Origin: an uncultured Christensenella sp.
Lineage (GTDB): Bacteria > Bacillota > Clostridia > Christensenellales > Borkfalkiaceae
Reading direction: 5' to 3'
DNA: 27,035 bases
Assembly: GCA_910578065.1 (NCBI GenBank)
Contig: CAJTPB010000025.1
Location: 1 to 27,035, forward strand
The position numbers and the translations under genes are program-made. Below the pieces are notes generated by a model. That model saw nothing but the letters and a program-made list of their open reading frames with translations, made no database searches and was not told the DNA's origin. The first letter of the stretch is position 1. Each line of letters opens with the position of its first letter. Shown piece by piece: positions 1 to 6,693 of the stretch.

Positions 1-9
1 ATTAGGGCT

Positions 10-438
10 ATGCCCGAAAATGAAATACCACCCGCTATGCGGGTGGATTATTATTCGGAAGGGAAGCATAAAAAAGCATTGAGCATTGCGCGGTGCGGGC
101 TTTCCTGTTGCTTTTGCGCAAAAAACGAAGTTTGCAAGGGCTGCGCGGCGGAATGCACGGATAAAGATCAGTGCGAAAACAGAAACTGCGCGAAGAAAAA
201 GCAAGTCGCGCATGGTTTCGAATGCGAAAAAGAATGCCGAAAGGGACTTTTGTCTAAAACCAAAAATTTCGTATTCACGCTTTTTGCAAGGCGTTTCGGA
301 ATAGGCGAATTGTTGAAATGTTTGGAACAGAACGAAAAAAGCGGCATCGTATATCATCGCAACGGAATCACGGGCGATTACGACGGGTTTGACAATGCGG
401 AGGATTTGATCGGTTTTATCAAAACGGGAAAGCGCTAA
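10..438 (+). CDS. DUF3795-like cysteine-rich protein (start uncertain)
   Basis: The protein has 12 cysteines, most between residues 29 and 76 (C29, C33, C34, C36, C42, C45, C49, C55, C60, C72, C76), the Cys-cluster pattern of small DUF3795-type proteins, which are presumed to bind metal; no reaction is known to me. The C-terminal third (after about residue 85) has no cysteine apart from C104 and looks like a short alpha/beta tail. The start is unclear. The frame is open to the left edge, the first 23 codons run through a perfect hairpin (28-46), and the family usually begins right before the IARCGL segment. A TTG at 79, preceded by the purine-rich stretch 57-66, would give a 119-residue protein starting M-S-I-A-R-C-G and may be the true start. 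The upstream neighbour is outside the window. Family call fairly sure, function unknown. Confidence 0.65.
   Translation: MPENEIPPAMRVDYYSEGKHKKALSIARCGLSCCFCAKNEVCKGCAAECTDKDQCENRNCAKKKQVAHGFECEKECRKGLLSKTKNFVFTLFARRFGIGELLKCLEQNEKSGIVYHRNGITGDYDGFDNAEDLIGFIKTGKR
28..46. repeat. Perfect short hairpin at the left edge
   Basis: Two 8-bp arms, CCACCCGC and GCGGGTGG, flank a 3-nt TAT loop. This resembles the small-loop GC hairpins at 20291-20543 and may be the end signal of a gene left of the window, or part of the leader of the Cys-rich gene if that gene starts at 79. Confidence 0.5.
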
Positions 439-507
439 AAGGGACGTTGTATTTTCGGCGTATAAGAATATGCGCGTTGCATAAACTACGGGTCGGAGGG
501 TTATACA

Positions 508-747
508 ATGATCATTGCAAATTTAATTGCGTATATTCTTGTTTTACTCGGCGCGTTGAATTGGGGCATGTACGGTATCTTCAATTTCAACCTTGTTTCA
601 GCGATCTTTGCCGATCCGCGCGGAGTCGGCTCCGTTATCGTGTATACGCTGATCGCGCTTGCCGCGATTTGGCTTATCATCTCTCCGATGATCACGAACG
701 GCGCGTTGAAGTTGCAGGGGGATAGAGAAGTCCGCCGCACAGAGTAA
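508..747 (+). CDS. DUF378 family small membrane protein
   Basis: A 79-residue protein with two hydrophobic helices (about residues 2-24 and 38-58). The first contains the L-G-A-L-N-W-G signature that marks the DUF378 family, followed by an N/F/D-rich connecting segment and a short charged C-terminus. It should be an integral inner-membrane protein; the family has no established function. The start is well supported by GGAGGG about 8 nt before the ATG. A hairpin terminator follows directly (756-793), so it is probably transcribed alone or with the gene before it. Length is normal for the family. Confidence 0.8.
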   Translation: MIIANLIAYILVLLGALNWGMYGIFNFNLVSAIFADPRGVGSVIVYTLIALAAIWLIISPMITNGALKLQGDREVRRTE

Positions 748-755
748 TGAAATTT

Positions 756-793
756 GCGGATAAGGCATAAAAAAGGCCTTGTCCGCATTTTTT
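756..793 (+). terminator. Intrinsic terminator or attenuator between DUF378 gene and feoA
   Basis: An 11-bp stem (756-766 with 776-786, one G-T wobble) with a 9-nt loop is followed by six T residues (788-793). It ends only 5 nt before the feoA ATG. It may end the DUF378 transcript or act as an attenuator of read-through into feoAB. Confidence 0.75.
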
Positions 794-798
794 ATACT

Positions 799-1023
799 AT
801 GACGATTTGTGATTTAAAAAAGGGAGAGCGCGCAACGGTTTTGCGCGTAGAAACGGACGAGCTGTTAAAAGAACGTCTGCGCATGCTGAATATTTCCACC
901 AACCGTGACGTTACGGTGTTAAAGGTTTCGCCTTTCGGAAAAACCTTTTTGCTCGGCGCGGGCAGCGCGACGGTTGCGCTTCGGCGGGAGATCGCGAACG
1001 CGATTAGGGTATTCCGCGCATGA
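799..1023 (+). CDS. feoA: FeoA, ferrous iron transport accessory protein
   Basis: A 74-residue protein that is a single FeoA (SH3-like beta-barrel) domain: it opens with L-K-K-G-E-R-A-T-V, has a central R-L-R-M-L-N-I segment, and ends with strands containing the A-L-R-R-E-I-A motif. FeoA works at the cytosolic side of the membrane with FeoB in Fe2+ uptake. The ATG at 799 is chosen because the longer frame (TTG at 754) would be coded through the terminator stem. No SD precedes the ATG; the sequence just before it is T-rich with TATACT abutting the start codon. The stop overlaps the feoB ATG by 4 nt (ATGA), indicating translational coupling. Family call is secure; how the gene is transcribed is not clear. 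Confidence 0.9.
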   Translation: MTICDLKKGERATVLRVETDELLKERLRMLNISTNRDVTVLKVSPFGKTFLLGAGSATVALRREIANAIRVFRA

Positions 1024-2816
1024 AACTGCTGCTTGTAGGCAATCCGAACGCGGGAAAAAGCACCCTCTTCAACGCGTTAACGGGCGGGCATGCAAAGGTG
1101 GGCAACTGGCACGGCGTTACCGTGGGGGCGAAAGAGGGCAGGGCGAAGTTAAGCGGCGGGGCGGTTACGGTGTGCGATCTTCCCGGTATTTACTCGCTCG
1201 AAAGTTTAAGCATGGAAGAAAAGTTTACGCGCGATTATTTGGCTGCGCATGCAAGCGATCCCGTGCTGTTCGTTGCGGAATGTTCCGCGTTAGAGCGCAG
1301 TTTGCCCCTGCTTTCCGCAATGCGGGCAGAAGGGCGTAAACTTTTTTTAATTTTAACGAAGCGCAAACAATTCGAACGGGCGGGGGGCGCGCTGAATATC
1401 GACTTGCTTTCCGAACGGTTGGGTGTACCCGCGGCGGTAATAGACGGCAGAAACCGCAAACAGGTAAAAGACCTGCGCGCGCGGATCGGGTTGTTTTTGC
1501 GCGCGCCCGCGCCCCGGTTGCGGGAAGAAGCGTTACATACAGCGGGGGCGTATACGCAGGCGCAGGCAAAACTTTCCCGCTTAGACGAATGGCTGTGCAA
1601 TCCCTTTTTTTGTATTCCGCTTTTCCTCGGTATCTTGGTCGGCATTTTCTATTTTACGTTTGCGCCCGCCATGGCGGGCGATTTTTTAAAGGGAAAAATC
1701 GAATTTTTATTCTGCGATCTGCTTGCGGGTAAAGCGGAAGGGATATCTTCCCCTGTATTAAGAAGCTTTTTGCAAAACGGAATTTTAAACGGATTGGGCA
1801 GCGTGCTGTGCTTTCTTCCGCAAATCGGCATGCTGTTTCTTGCGCTTATTTTAATGGAAGAAAGCGGCTTTCTTTCCCGCCTTGCCATGCTTACCGACGG
1901 CGCGTTTTCCAAAGCGGGGTTAAACGGGCGTGCGGTCTTTTCGCTTTTAATGGGATTCGGTTGCACGGCGGCGGCGATTTTAACGACGCGCGGATTAGAC
2001 GATAAAAGAATCCAACGCAGAACCATTCTTTGTTTGCCGTATATTTCGTGCAGCGCAAAGCTGCCCGTATTTTTAACGCTTGCCGCTTCCTTTTTTGCAA
2101 ATCCGTTTGCGGCGGTACTGCTGTTGTATGCGCTGGGGGTGGGAATATCGTTTGCGGTGGCGCTTTTTTTAAAAGGGGAAGAGCAACCTCCCTTTATTAT
2201 GGAACTTGCACCCTTGCAAATTCCCGATCCGATATTCGTATTAAAATCCTTGTGTTTTCAGATCAAACAGTTTATAATAAAAACGGCGACGGTCATTTTG
2301 GCGTTTTTTCTGCTTTCTTGGCTGCTTTCTTCTTTCGATTTTGCCTTTCGATTTACGGAAGTCGAAGGGAGCATGCTCGCCCGTTTGTGCGCGGGGTTGA
2401 AATATCTGTTCGCGCCCATCGGCTGCTGCGATTGGAAAATTGCTTACGCGGCGCTTTCGGGCTTGGTCGCAAAAGAAAATATTGCGGGGCTTTTGGCGGT
2501 GTTTTACGGGGAATTTCCCTTTTCCGCCGCAAGCGCGTTTGCGTTTGCCTGCTTCGTGCTTACCTGTTCGCCATGCGTTTCCGCGATCGCCGCAACGGCG
2601 CGGGAATTGGGCTGGAAGCGCGCGCTGCTCTATGCGGCGGTGCAAACGGGAAGCGCGTTGCTCTTTTCCTATCTCGTTTACTTTGCACTGCAAGGGGGCG
2701 CGATTTACCTTTTGTGCGCGGTCGCCTTGTTTGCCGCTCTATTACTTGTAAGGAATCATAAAGTTGAAAAAGTACGTCGTACGCGAAGAAAGTTCTTTAA
2801 AAGATTTCACCGATAA
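1020..2816 (+). CDS. feoB: FeoB, ferrous iron transporter with atypical G4 motif
   Basis: Membrane Fe2+ transporter with an N-terminal G domain (about 1-160), a linker and a polytopic domain with the two FeoB gate segments. Visible motifs: P-loop GNPNAGKS at 7-14, switch region N-W-H-G-V-T-V with Thr34, and DLPG at 53-56. The G4 motif, normally N/T-K-x-D, reads T-K-R-K at 113-116, and the G5 region reads I-D-G-R-N-R-K rather than a recognisable S-A-x. The first gate segment begins GFGC near residue 312 but has T-A-A-A where N-V-P-A is usual; the later segments with S-C-S-A-K-L-P-V and T-C-S-P-C-V are typical. At 598 residues it is at the short end of the family. It overlaps the feoA stop by 4 nt and the next gene by 53 nt, its basic C-terminal tail being coded in the overlap. 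Identity as FeoB is secure; nucleotide specificity is in doubt. Confidence 0.93.
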   Translation: MKLLLVGNPNAGKSTLFNALTGGHAKVGNWHGVTVGAKEGRAKLSGGAVTVCDLPGIYSLESLSMEEKFTRDYLAAHASDPVLFVAECSALERSLPLLSAMRAEGRKLFLILTKRKQFERAGGALNIDLLSERLGVPAAVIDGRNRKQVKDLRARIGLFLRAPAPRLREEALHTAGAYTQAQAKLSRLDEWLCNPFFCIPLFLGILVGIFYFTFAPAMAGDFLKGKIEFLFCDLLAGKAEGISSPVLRSFLQNGILNGLGSVLCFLPQIGMLFLALILMEESGFLSRLAMLTDGAFSKAGLNGRAVFSLLMGFGCTAAAILTTRGLDDKRIQRRTILCLPYISCSAKLPVFLTLAASFFANPFAAVLLLYALGVGISFAVALFLKGEEQPPFIMELAPLQIPDPIFVLKSLCFQIKQFIIKTATVILAFFLLSWLLSSFDFAFRFTEVEGSMLARLCAGLKYLFAPIGCCDWKIAYAALSGLVAKENIAGLLAVFYGEFPFSAASAFAFACFVLTCSPCVSAIAATARELGWKRALLYAAVQTGSALLFSYLVYFALQGGAIYLLCAVALFAALLLVRNHKVEKVRRTRRKFFKRFHR

Positions 2817-3570
2817 CGTTTGCGCGCAGGCATCGTTCTGCTTTCGCGCCCTTTTAAAGAACAAAGAAATTAAGGTAAACGGCAAAAAGACGGGCGAAAA
2901 TATTTTGCTCCGCGCAGGGGACGAGGTATGCTATTATCTTACCAAGGCACAGGAAGAAAAAACTGCGTACACCGTTTTGTACGAAGACGAATCGATTCTT
3001 GTAGCGGATAAAGAAAGCGGCGTTCATTCCGAGGCGGTTTTTTCTTCTTTATGCGAACGGGGAGAAACGTATTTCATACACCGTTTAGACCGCAACACAA
3101 GCGGGCTTATCGCGTTTGCAAAAACGAAAGAGGCGGAGCAAGCGTTAAAATGCGCGTTTTCGGAACGTCGGACGGAAAAAGTATATCATGCGATCGTAGC
3201 GGGCAATATGCCGCGCCCGCGCGACGTGCTGCGCGCGTATCTGCAAAAGGATGCGGATAAGGCGCTTGTTCGTATTTCCGCTTCGCCGCGCGGGGAGGAA
3301 ATTATCACTGAATATGAAACGCTCGAAAATCGGGGCGAAACTTCGTTGATCAAAGTAATTTTGCATACGGGCAAAACGCACCAGATCCGCGCGCACCTCG
3401 CCTATATCGGCAATCCCGTTTTGGGGGATGAAAAGTACGGCAACCGCGCGCTCAACCGCAAATACGGCGCGACCCGCCAGCGGCTTTTGGCAAAAGAACT
3501 TTCCTTTTCGATGCAAGGGAAATTTTCGTATTTAAACGGAATTACCTTCCTTTCCCCGAAAAACTTATAA
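2764..3570 (+). CDS. RluA-family RNA pseudouridine synthase
   Basis: A 268-residue enzyme with an N-terminal S4-like RNA-binding region (about 5-60, containing K-I-K-V-N-G-K type strands) and an RluA catalytic domain. The family motif H-R-L-D-x-x-T-S-G-L is at 106-115, with D109 as the catalytic Asp, and the later K-T-H-Q-I-R-A-H-L motif is present. It should isomerise uridines in rRNA or tRNA; the target cannot be told from sequence. The start is a TTG preceded by AAGGA with a 9-nt gap, inside the 3' end of feoB, so it is probably translated from the feoAB transcript. A terminator follows at 3582. Clostridial RluA paralogues are numerous, so no gene symbol is given. Confidence 0.88.
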   Translation: MKKYVVREESSLKDFTDNVCAQASFCFRALLKNKEIKVNGKKTGENILLRAGDEVCYYLTKAQEEKTAYTVLYEDESILVADKESGVHSEAVFSSLCERGETYFIHRLDRNTSGLIAFAKTKEAEQALKCAFSERRTEKVYHAIVAGNMPRPRDVLRAYLQKDADKALVRISASPRGEEIITEYETLENRGETSLIKVILHTGKTHQIRAHLAYIGNPVLGDEKYGNRALNRKYGATRQRLLAKELSFSMQGKFSYLNGITFLSPKNL

Positions 3571-3581
3571 CTTTTTTAAGA

Positions 3582-3607
3582 AAAACGCTTGACGGCGTTT
3601 TCTTTTT
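3582..3607 (+). terminator. Intrinsic terminator of the feoAB-RluA transcript
   Basis: AAAACGC (3582-3588) pairs with GCGTTTT (3595-3601), followed by a C and five T residues. The loop contains the -35 box of the next promoter, so terminator and promoter share DNA. Confidence 0.8.
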
Positions 3608-3617
3608 GTGTTAATAT
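3589..3617 (+). promoter_or_regulatory. Sigma-A promoter of the ArsR / P-type ATPase operon
   Basis: TTGACG (3589-3594), a 17-bp spacer and TAATAT (3612-3617). The -35 box lies in the loop of the preceding terminator and the -10 box is inside the operator dyad, so bound repressor would block RNA polymerase directly. Start of transcription is predicted near 3624. Confidence 0.85.
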
Positions 3618-3640
3618 ATGAACAGTTATTCATATATTAA
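3611..3640. promoter_or_regulatory. ArsR/SmtB-type operator, perfect 12-6-12 inverted repeat
   Basis: TTAATATATGAA (3611-3622) and its exact complement (3629-3640) flank the 6-nt centre CAGTTA. The T-G-A-A-C-A and T-T-C-A half-site core is the known form of SmtB/CadC/CzrA operators. It covers the -10 box and predicted transcription start, fitting autorepression released by metal. Confidence 0.88.
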
Positions 3641-3660
3641 AATAAAAAGGAATTTTTCAT

Positions 3661-4011
3661 ATGGAAAGTTGCAATCACGAGGGCGAGCACCGCATAGCGG
3701 CGGAACAGGCGAAAGTTCTTATGCCGAGCGAAGAGAGTATCGAACGGGTGTGCGCGGCGTTTAAAGCGATATCCGAACCGAGCCGTTTAAAAATATTGCT
3801 TGCGCTTCGCCAAGGGGAACTGTGCGTCTATCATATTTTGCAAGCGGCGGGGGGTACGCAAAGCGGCGTTTCCCATCAGCTGCGCATTCTGCGCGACAAT
3901 CGCATTGTAAAGGCGCGCCGAGACGGGCAAAATATCGTATATTCGCTTGCGGACGAACACGTTGCAAGCGTTTTGGAATTGGCGTTCGAACACGGGAATT
4001 GCCGCTTTTAA
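3661..4011 (+). CDS. ArsR/SmtB-family metal-sensing repressor
   Basis: A 116-residue winged-helix repressor. The recognition helix lies around residues 66-79 (T-Q-S-G-V-S-H-Q-L-R-I-L-R-D) and the wing around 80-96. The C-terminal alpha-5 helix carries D98, H100 and H111 with the spacing of the SmtB/CzrA zinc site (D-x-H, then +11 H); the fourth position, usually Glu or His three residues later, is C114. In the alpha-3 region the E-L-C-V-x-x-I of CadC-type sensors is partly kept, with C55 but Tyr at the next Cys position. C4, H6 and H10 near the N-terminus are further possible ligands. Expected effectors are Zn, Cd, Co or Pb. AAGGA lies 9-10 nt before the ATG. It is the first gene of an operon with the ATPase 12 nt downstream, behind an operator it almost certainly binds. 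Confidence 0.9.
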   Translation: MESCNHEGEHRIAAEQAKVLMPSEESIERVCAAFKAISEPSRLKILLALRQGELCVYHILQAAGGTQSGVSHQLRILRDNRIVKARRDGQNIVYSLADEHVASVLELAFEHGNCRF

Positions 4012-4023
4012 CGGAGGGAGTTT

Positions 4024-4656
4024 ATGGAACATATAATCAAGATCCGCAATCTCGACTGCGCGGCATGTGCGGCGGAATTGCAAGAAGAGTTGCTGCGTAT
4101 TGCCGGGGTGGAAAAGGCGGAAGTGGATTTTATCGGTCAGCGGGTATTTCTTTCGTGCGGCGGAGAGGCGTTTGAAAAAGCGGTATATGCGATTTCGCAT
4201 TTCGAAGAAGTAGAAATAATTTCGGGCGCGCCGATGAATAAAACGGTTAAAATTCGCAATCTCGACTGTGCGGCGTGCGCGGCGGAATTGCAAGAAGAGT
4301 TGCAGCGCATCGCAGGGGTAAAAAAGGCGGAGGTGGACTTTATCGGTCAACGGGTCGATCTTATGTGCGATGGAGAAGCGTTCGAAAAGGCGGTATACGC
4401 AATTTCGCACTTCGAGGAAGTGGAAATCATTTCGGGCGCGTCGATGAAGAAAACGATCAAGATCCGCAATCTCGACTGCGCGGCGTGCGCGGCGGAATTG
4501 CAAGAAGAGTTGCAGCGTATCGAGGGAATCGAACGGGCGGAAGCTGACTTTTTAAACCAACGCGTTTTACTTTGGTATACGCAGACCTCGGCGTTTGAAA
4601 AGGCGGTATACGCGATTTCGCACTTTGAAGAAGTGGAAATTGTAGACGGCAACGCG
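4024..4656 (+). repeat. Three tandem 210-bp repeats encoding HMA domains
   Basis: Units begin at 4024, 4234 and 4444, an exact 210-bp (70-codon) period. Long stretches are the same or differ by single bases, such as the blocks coding I-R-N-L-D-C-A-A-C-A-A-E-L-Q-E-E-L and F-E-K-A-V-Y-A-I-S-H-F-E-E-V-E. The third unit is 2 codons longer in its middle and more divergent. Confidence 0.92.
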
Positions 4657-6507
4657 CCGAAAAAGAAGCAAAGCCGCTTAAAAGAAATCTTATCCATTGC
4701 CTTTTCCGTGCTTTTCTTTTTGCCCGCACTTATTCTCGGCTTTACAGGCGTAAACGAATGGATCCCGTTCGGGCTGTACCTCGGCGCATTTGCGGCGGCG
4801 GGGTGGTCGGTCATTTGGGCGGCGGCGCGCAATTTTCCTAAAATGTTCCGCAACGGCTTTCATCCGTCCGTTCTGTTAGACGAAAACACGCTAATGCTGA
4901 TTGCCGCAGTCGGCGCGTTCGCCATAGGGGAGAATATGGAAGGCGCGGCAGTTTTGATCTTGTATCAAATCGGCGAATTGCTGCAATCGATCGCGGTCGG
5001 TTCGTCGCGCAACGCGATCGGAAAATTGGTAGAATTAAAAAGCGACAGCGCTATTTTGCTCGATGGAGATATCCGAAAAGAGGTTTCGCCCGAAGACTTA
5101 GCGGCAAACGATATCATTCTTATTCGCAAGGGGGATAAAGTGCCCGCAGATTGCGTATTAACGGAGGGCGCGACCTCGCTCGATACCAAGTCGCTTACGG
5201 GCGAGGCGTATTTTAAAGAAGTTTCCGTCGGCGACGAAATGCTTTCGGGCTGCGTGAACGAGGGGAACGCCGTAAAAGCGCGGGTATTGCGCCCCTCTTC
5301 CGAGAGCGCGGTGGCGAAAATTTTAGAGCTTGTGGAAAATTCTTCTTCCAAAAAAGCCGCGCCCGAAAAATTCATTACGCGGTTTGCACGCTGGTATACG
5401 CCCGTTGTGGTGCTGCTTGCAGTGTGTTTGGCGGTGGTGCCGCCCCTGTTCGACGGATATCAATTTTCCCGCTGGATCGGAACGGCGCTCAACTTCCTTG
5501 TGGTTTCCTGCCCGTGCGCGTTAATTATTTCCGTGCCGCTTACCTATTTTTCGGGCGTCGGTTCTCTGGCGCGCTGCGGGGTTTTAAGCAAAGGAGCGGT
5601 TTATTTAGATCTGCTTGCAAAGGCGAAGGTCGCTGCGTTCGACAAAACGGGAACGCTGACCGAAGGGCGGTTCTCTATTTCTAAGGTAAACGGGGAAGAA
5701 CGCGCGCTTTGGCTGGCTGCGGCGTTGGAAAAATGCTCGTCGCACCCGCTCGCGCAGGCGTTTGCGGAAGTGCAAACGCCGTATACGGCAGAAGAATGCG
5801 AAGAAATCGCAGGTATGGGTATTTCCGCATTGGTTGAAAAGAAGCGTATCATCGTCGGCAGTTTGCGGTTAATGAAAGAGCGTGGAATAGCCGCGGATGA
5901 ACTGCAAACGGCGGCTTCCGTTATCTACGTTGCGGAAGAGGGCAAACTTGTGGGAAGCGTGGAAATCGAAGATAAATTGCGCGAAGAAGCACAGCAAGCG
6001 CTTTTGCAGTTAAAGAAAGCGGGCATTGCAAAAACAGCCGTTTTAACGGGGGATTCCCGCGCCCGTGCGGAACAGGCTTTAAACGGGCTTGCGGTAGATA
6101 TCGTACACGCGGAACTTTTGCCCGAACAAAAACCGCAGCGCGCGGAAGAGTTAAAACAAGATGGCGTGCTTGTATACGTGGGCGACGGCATTAACGATAC
6201 GCCCGTAATGGCGGCAAGCGATATTGCCGTTTCGATGGGGGCGCTGGGCAGCGACGCGGCGATCGAAGCGAGCGATCTGGTGCTGGTATCCGATTCTCTT
6301 TCCGCATTACCCAAGGCAGTAAAAGGGGCTAAGAAAACGCGCAAAATCGTAATGCAGAACATCGTATTTTCCATTGCGGTTAAGGTTGTGTTAATGGGGC
6401 TTTCCGTCGCGGGGTTGATTCCGTTGTGGATCGCAGTAATGGGCGACGTGGGCGTAATGCTGCTTGCGGTGTTAAACTCTATGCGTATGCGGCTTAAAAT
6501 AAAATAA
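4024..6507 (+). CDS. P1B-type Zn/Cd/Pb-exporting ATPase with three tandem HMA domains (CadA/ZntA-like)
   Basis: An 827-residue heavy-metal export ATPase of the cytoplasmic membrane. Three N-terminal metal-binding HMA domains start at residues 1, 71 and 141, each with D-C-A-A-C. They are followed by transmembrane helices, the actuator TGE motif (392-394), the metal-path C-P-C (496-498), the phosphorylated D540 in DKTGT, H574-P575 and GDGINDT from residue 720. The last membrane segment has A-V-K-V-V and M-G-D-V-G-V, the Lys and Asp pattern of the Zn/Cd (P1B-2) class rather than the Cu class. The ATG has GGAGGG 5 nt upstream. It is co-transcribed with the ArsR-type sensor. The three HMA copies are close to identical at DNA level, which is unusual; copies 1 and 2 carry an extra Cys (residues 45 and 115) that copy 3 lacks. 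Zn versus Cd preference cannot be read from sequence. Confidence 0.93.
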   Translation: MEHIIKIRNLDCAACAAELQEELLRIAGVEKAEVDFIGQRVFLSCGGEAFEKAVYAISHFEEVEIISGAPMNKTVKIRNLDCAACAAELQEELQRIAGVKKAEVDFIGQRVDLMCDGEAFEKAVYAISHFEEVEIISGASMKKTIKIRNLDCAACAAELQEELQRIEGIERAEADFLNQRVLLWYTQTSAFEKAVYAISHFEEVEIVDGNAPKKKQSRLKEILSIAFSVLFFLPALILGFTGVNEWIPFGLYLGAFAAAGWSVIWAAARNFPKMFRNGFHPSVLLDENTLMLIAAVGAFAIGENMEGAAVLILYQIGELLQSIAVGSSRNAIGKLVELKSDSAILLDGDIRKEVSPEDLAANDIILIRKGDKVPADCVLTEGATSLDTKSLTGEAYFKEVSVGDEMLSGCVNEGNAVKARVLRPSSESAVAKILELVENSSSKKAAPEKFITRFARWYTPVVVLLAVCLAVVPPLFDGYQFSRWIGTALNFLVVSCPCALIISVPLTYFSGVGSLARCGVLSKGAVYLDLLAKAKVAAFDKTGTLTEGRFSISKVNGEERALWLAAALEKCSSHPLAQAFAEVQTPYTAEECEEIAGMGISALVEKKRIIVGSLRLMKERGIAADELQTAASVIYVAEEGKLVGSVEIEDKLREEAQQALLQLKKAGIAKTAVLTGDSRARAEQALNGLAVDIVHAELLPEQKPQRAEELKQDGVLVYVGDGINDTPVMAASDIAVSMGALGSDAAIEASDLVLVSDSLSALPKAVKGAKKTRKIVMQNIVFSIAVKVVLMGLSVAGLIPLWIAVMGDVGVMLLAVLNSMRMRLKIK

Positions 6508-6521
6508 CGGCGTTTGTAAAA

Positions 6522-6555
6522 AAAGCGGTTCGCGCTGTTGCGTGCGAACCGTTTT
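6522..6555 (+). terminator. Terminator of the ArsR-ATPase operon
   Basis: Stem 6522-6533 with 6544-6554 (one G-T wobble), ending in a short T run at 6552-6555. First of two similar hairpins in this gap. Confidence 0.7.
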
Positions 6556-6640
6556 ACGTTGTATTACAAAGAATAGGCAAAGGTTCATTATAAAATACAG
6601 ATGCCGTCTTAAAATAAAACAACAATGTTTGCGTAGAAAA

Positions 6641-6676
6641 AAAAGCGGTTTGCGCTGTTGCATACAAACCGCTTTT
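6641..6676. terminator. Second terminator-like hairpin, overlapping the ade promoter
   Basis: AAAAGCGGTTTG (6641-6652) pairs perfectly with CAAACCGCTTTT (6665-6676), a 12-bp stem with T and A tails on both sides. Arms differ from the first copy by compensating changes. The -35 box of the next promoter is at its loop and right arm. Confidence 0.65.
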
Positions 6677-6686
6677 GTGCTATACT
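6658..6686 (+). promoter_or_regulatory. Sigma-A promoter of ade, predicted leaderless
   Basis: TTGCAT (6658-6663), 17-bp spacer, TATACT (6681-6686). Seven nt separate the -10 box from the ATG at 6694, so transcription should begin at or next to the start codon. No SD is present. Confidence 0.7.
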
Positions 6687-6693
6687 GAAACAC

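Larger units (their letters stand above)
6487..6676 (+). repeat. Imperfect tandem duplication of the ATPase gene's 3' end and terminator
   Basis: The unit from 6487 (last codons of the ATPase, stop and terminator hairpin) recurs from 6601. Both share C-T-T-A-A-A-A-T-A-A-A-A, then AAAAAGCGGTT, then CGCTGTTGC in the loop. The offset is 114 nt at the left and 120 nt at the hairpin because of a 6-nt insertion. Confidence 0.75.

Noticed and set aside
754..798. A longer FeoA from TTG 754.
   Set aside because: The 15 extra residues would be coded by the terminator hairpin and do not resemble FeoA.
2030..2761. A 243-codon frame inside feoB.
   Set aside because: It is a shadow of feoB in another frame; the feoB frame has all conserved motifs.
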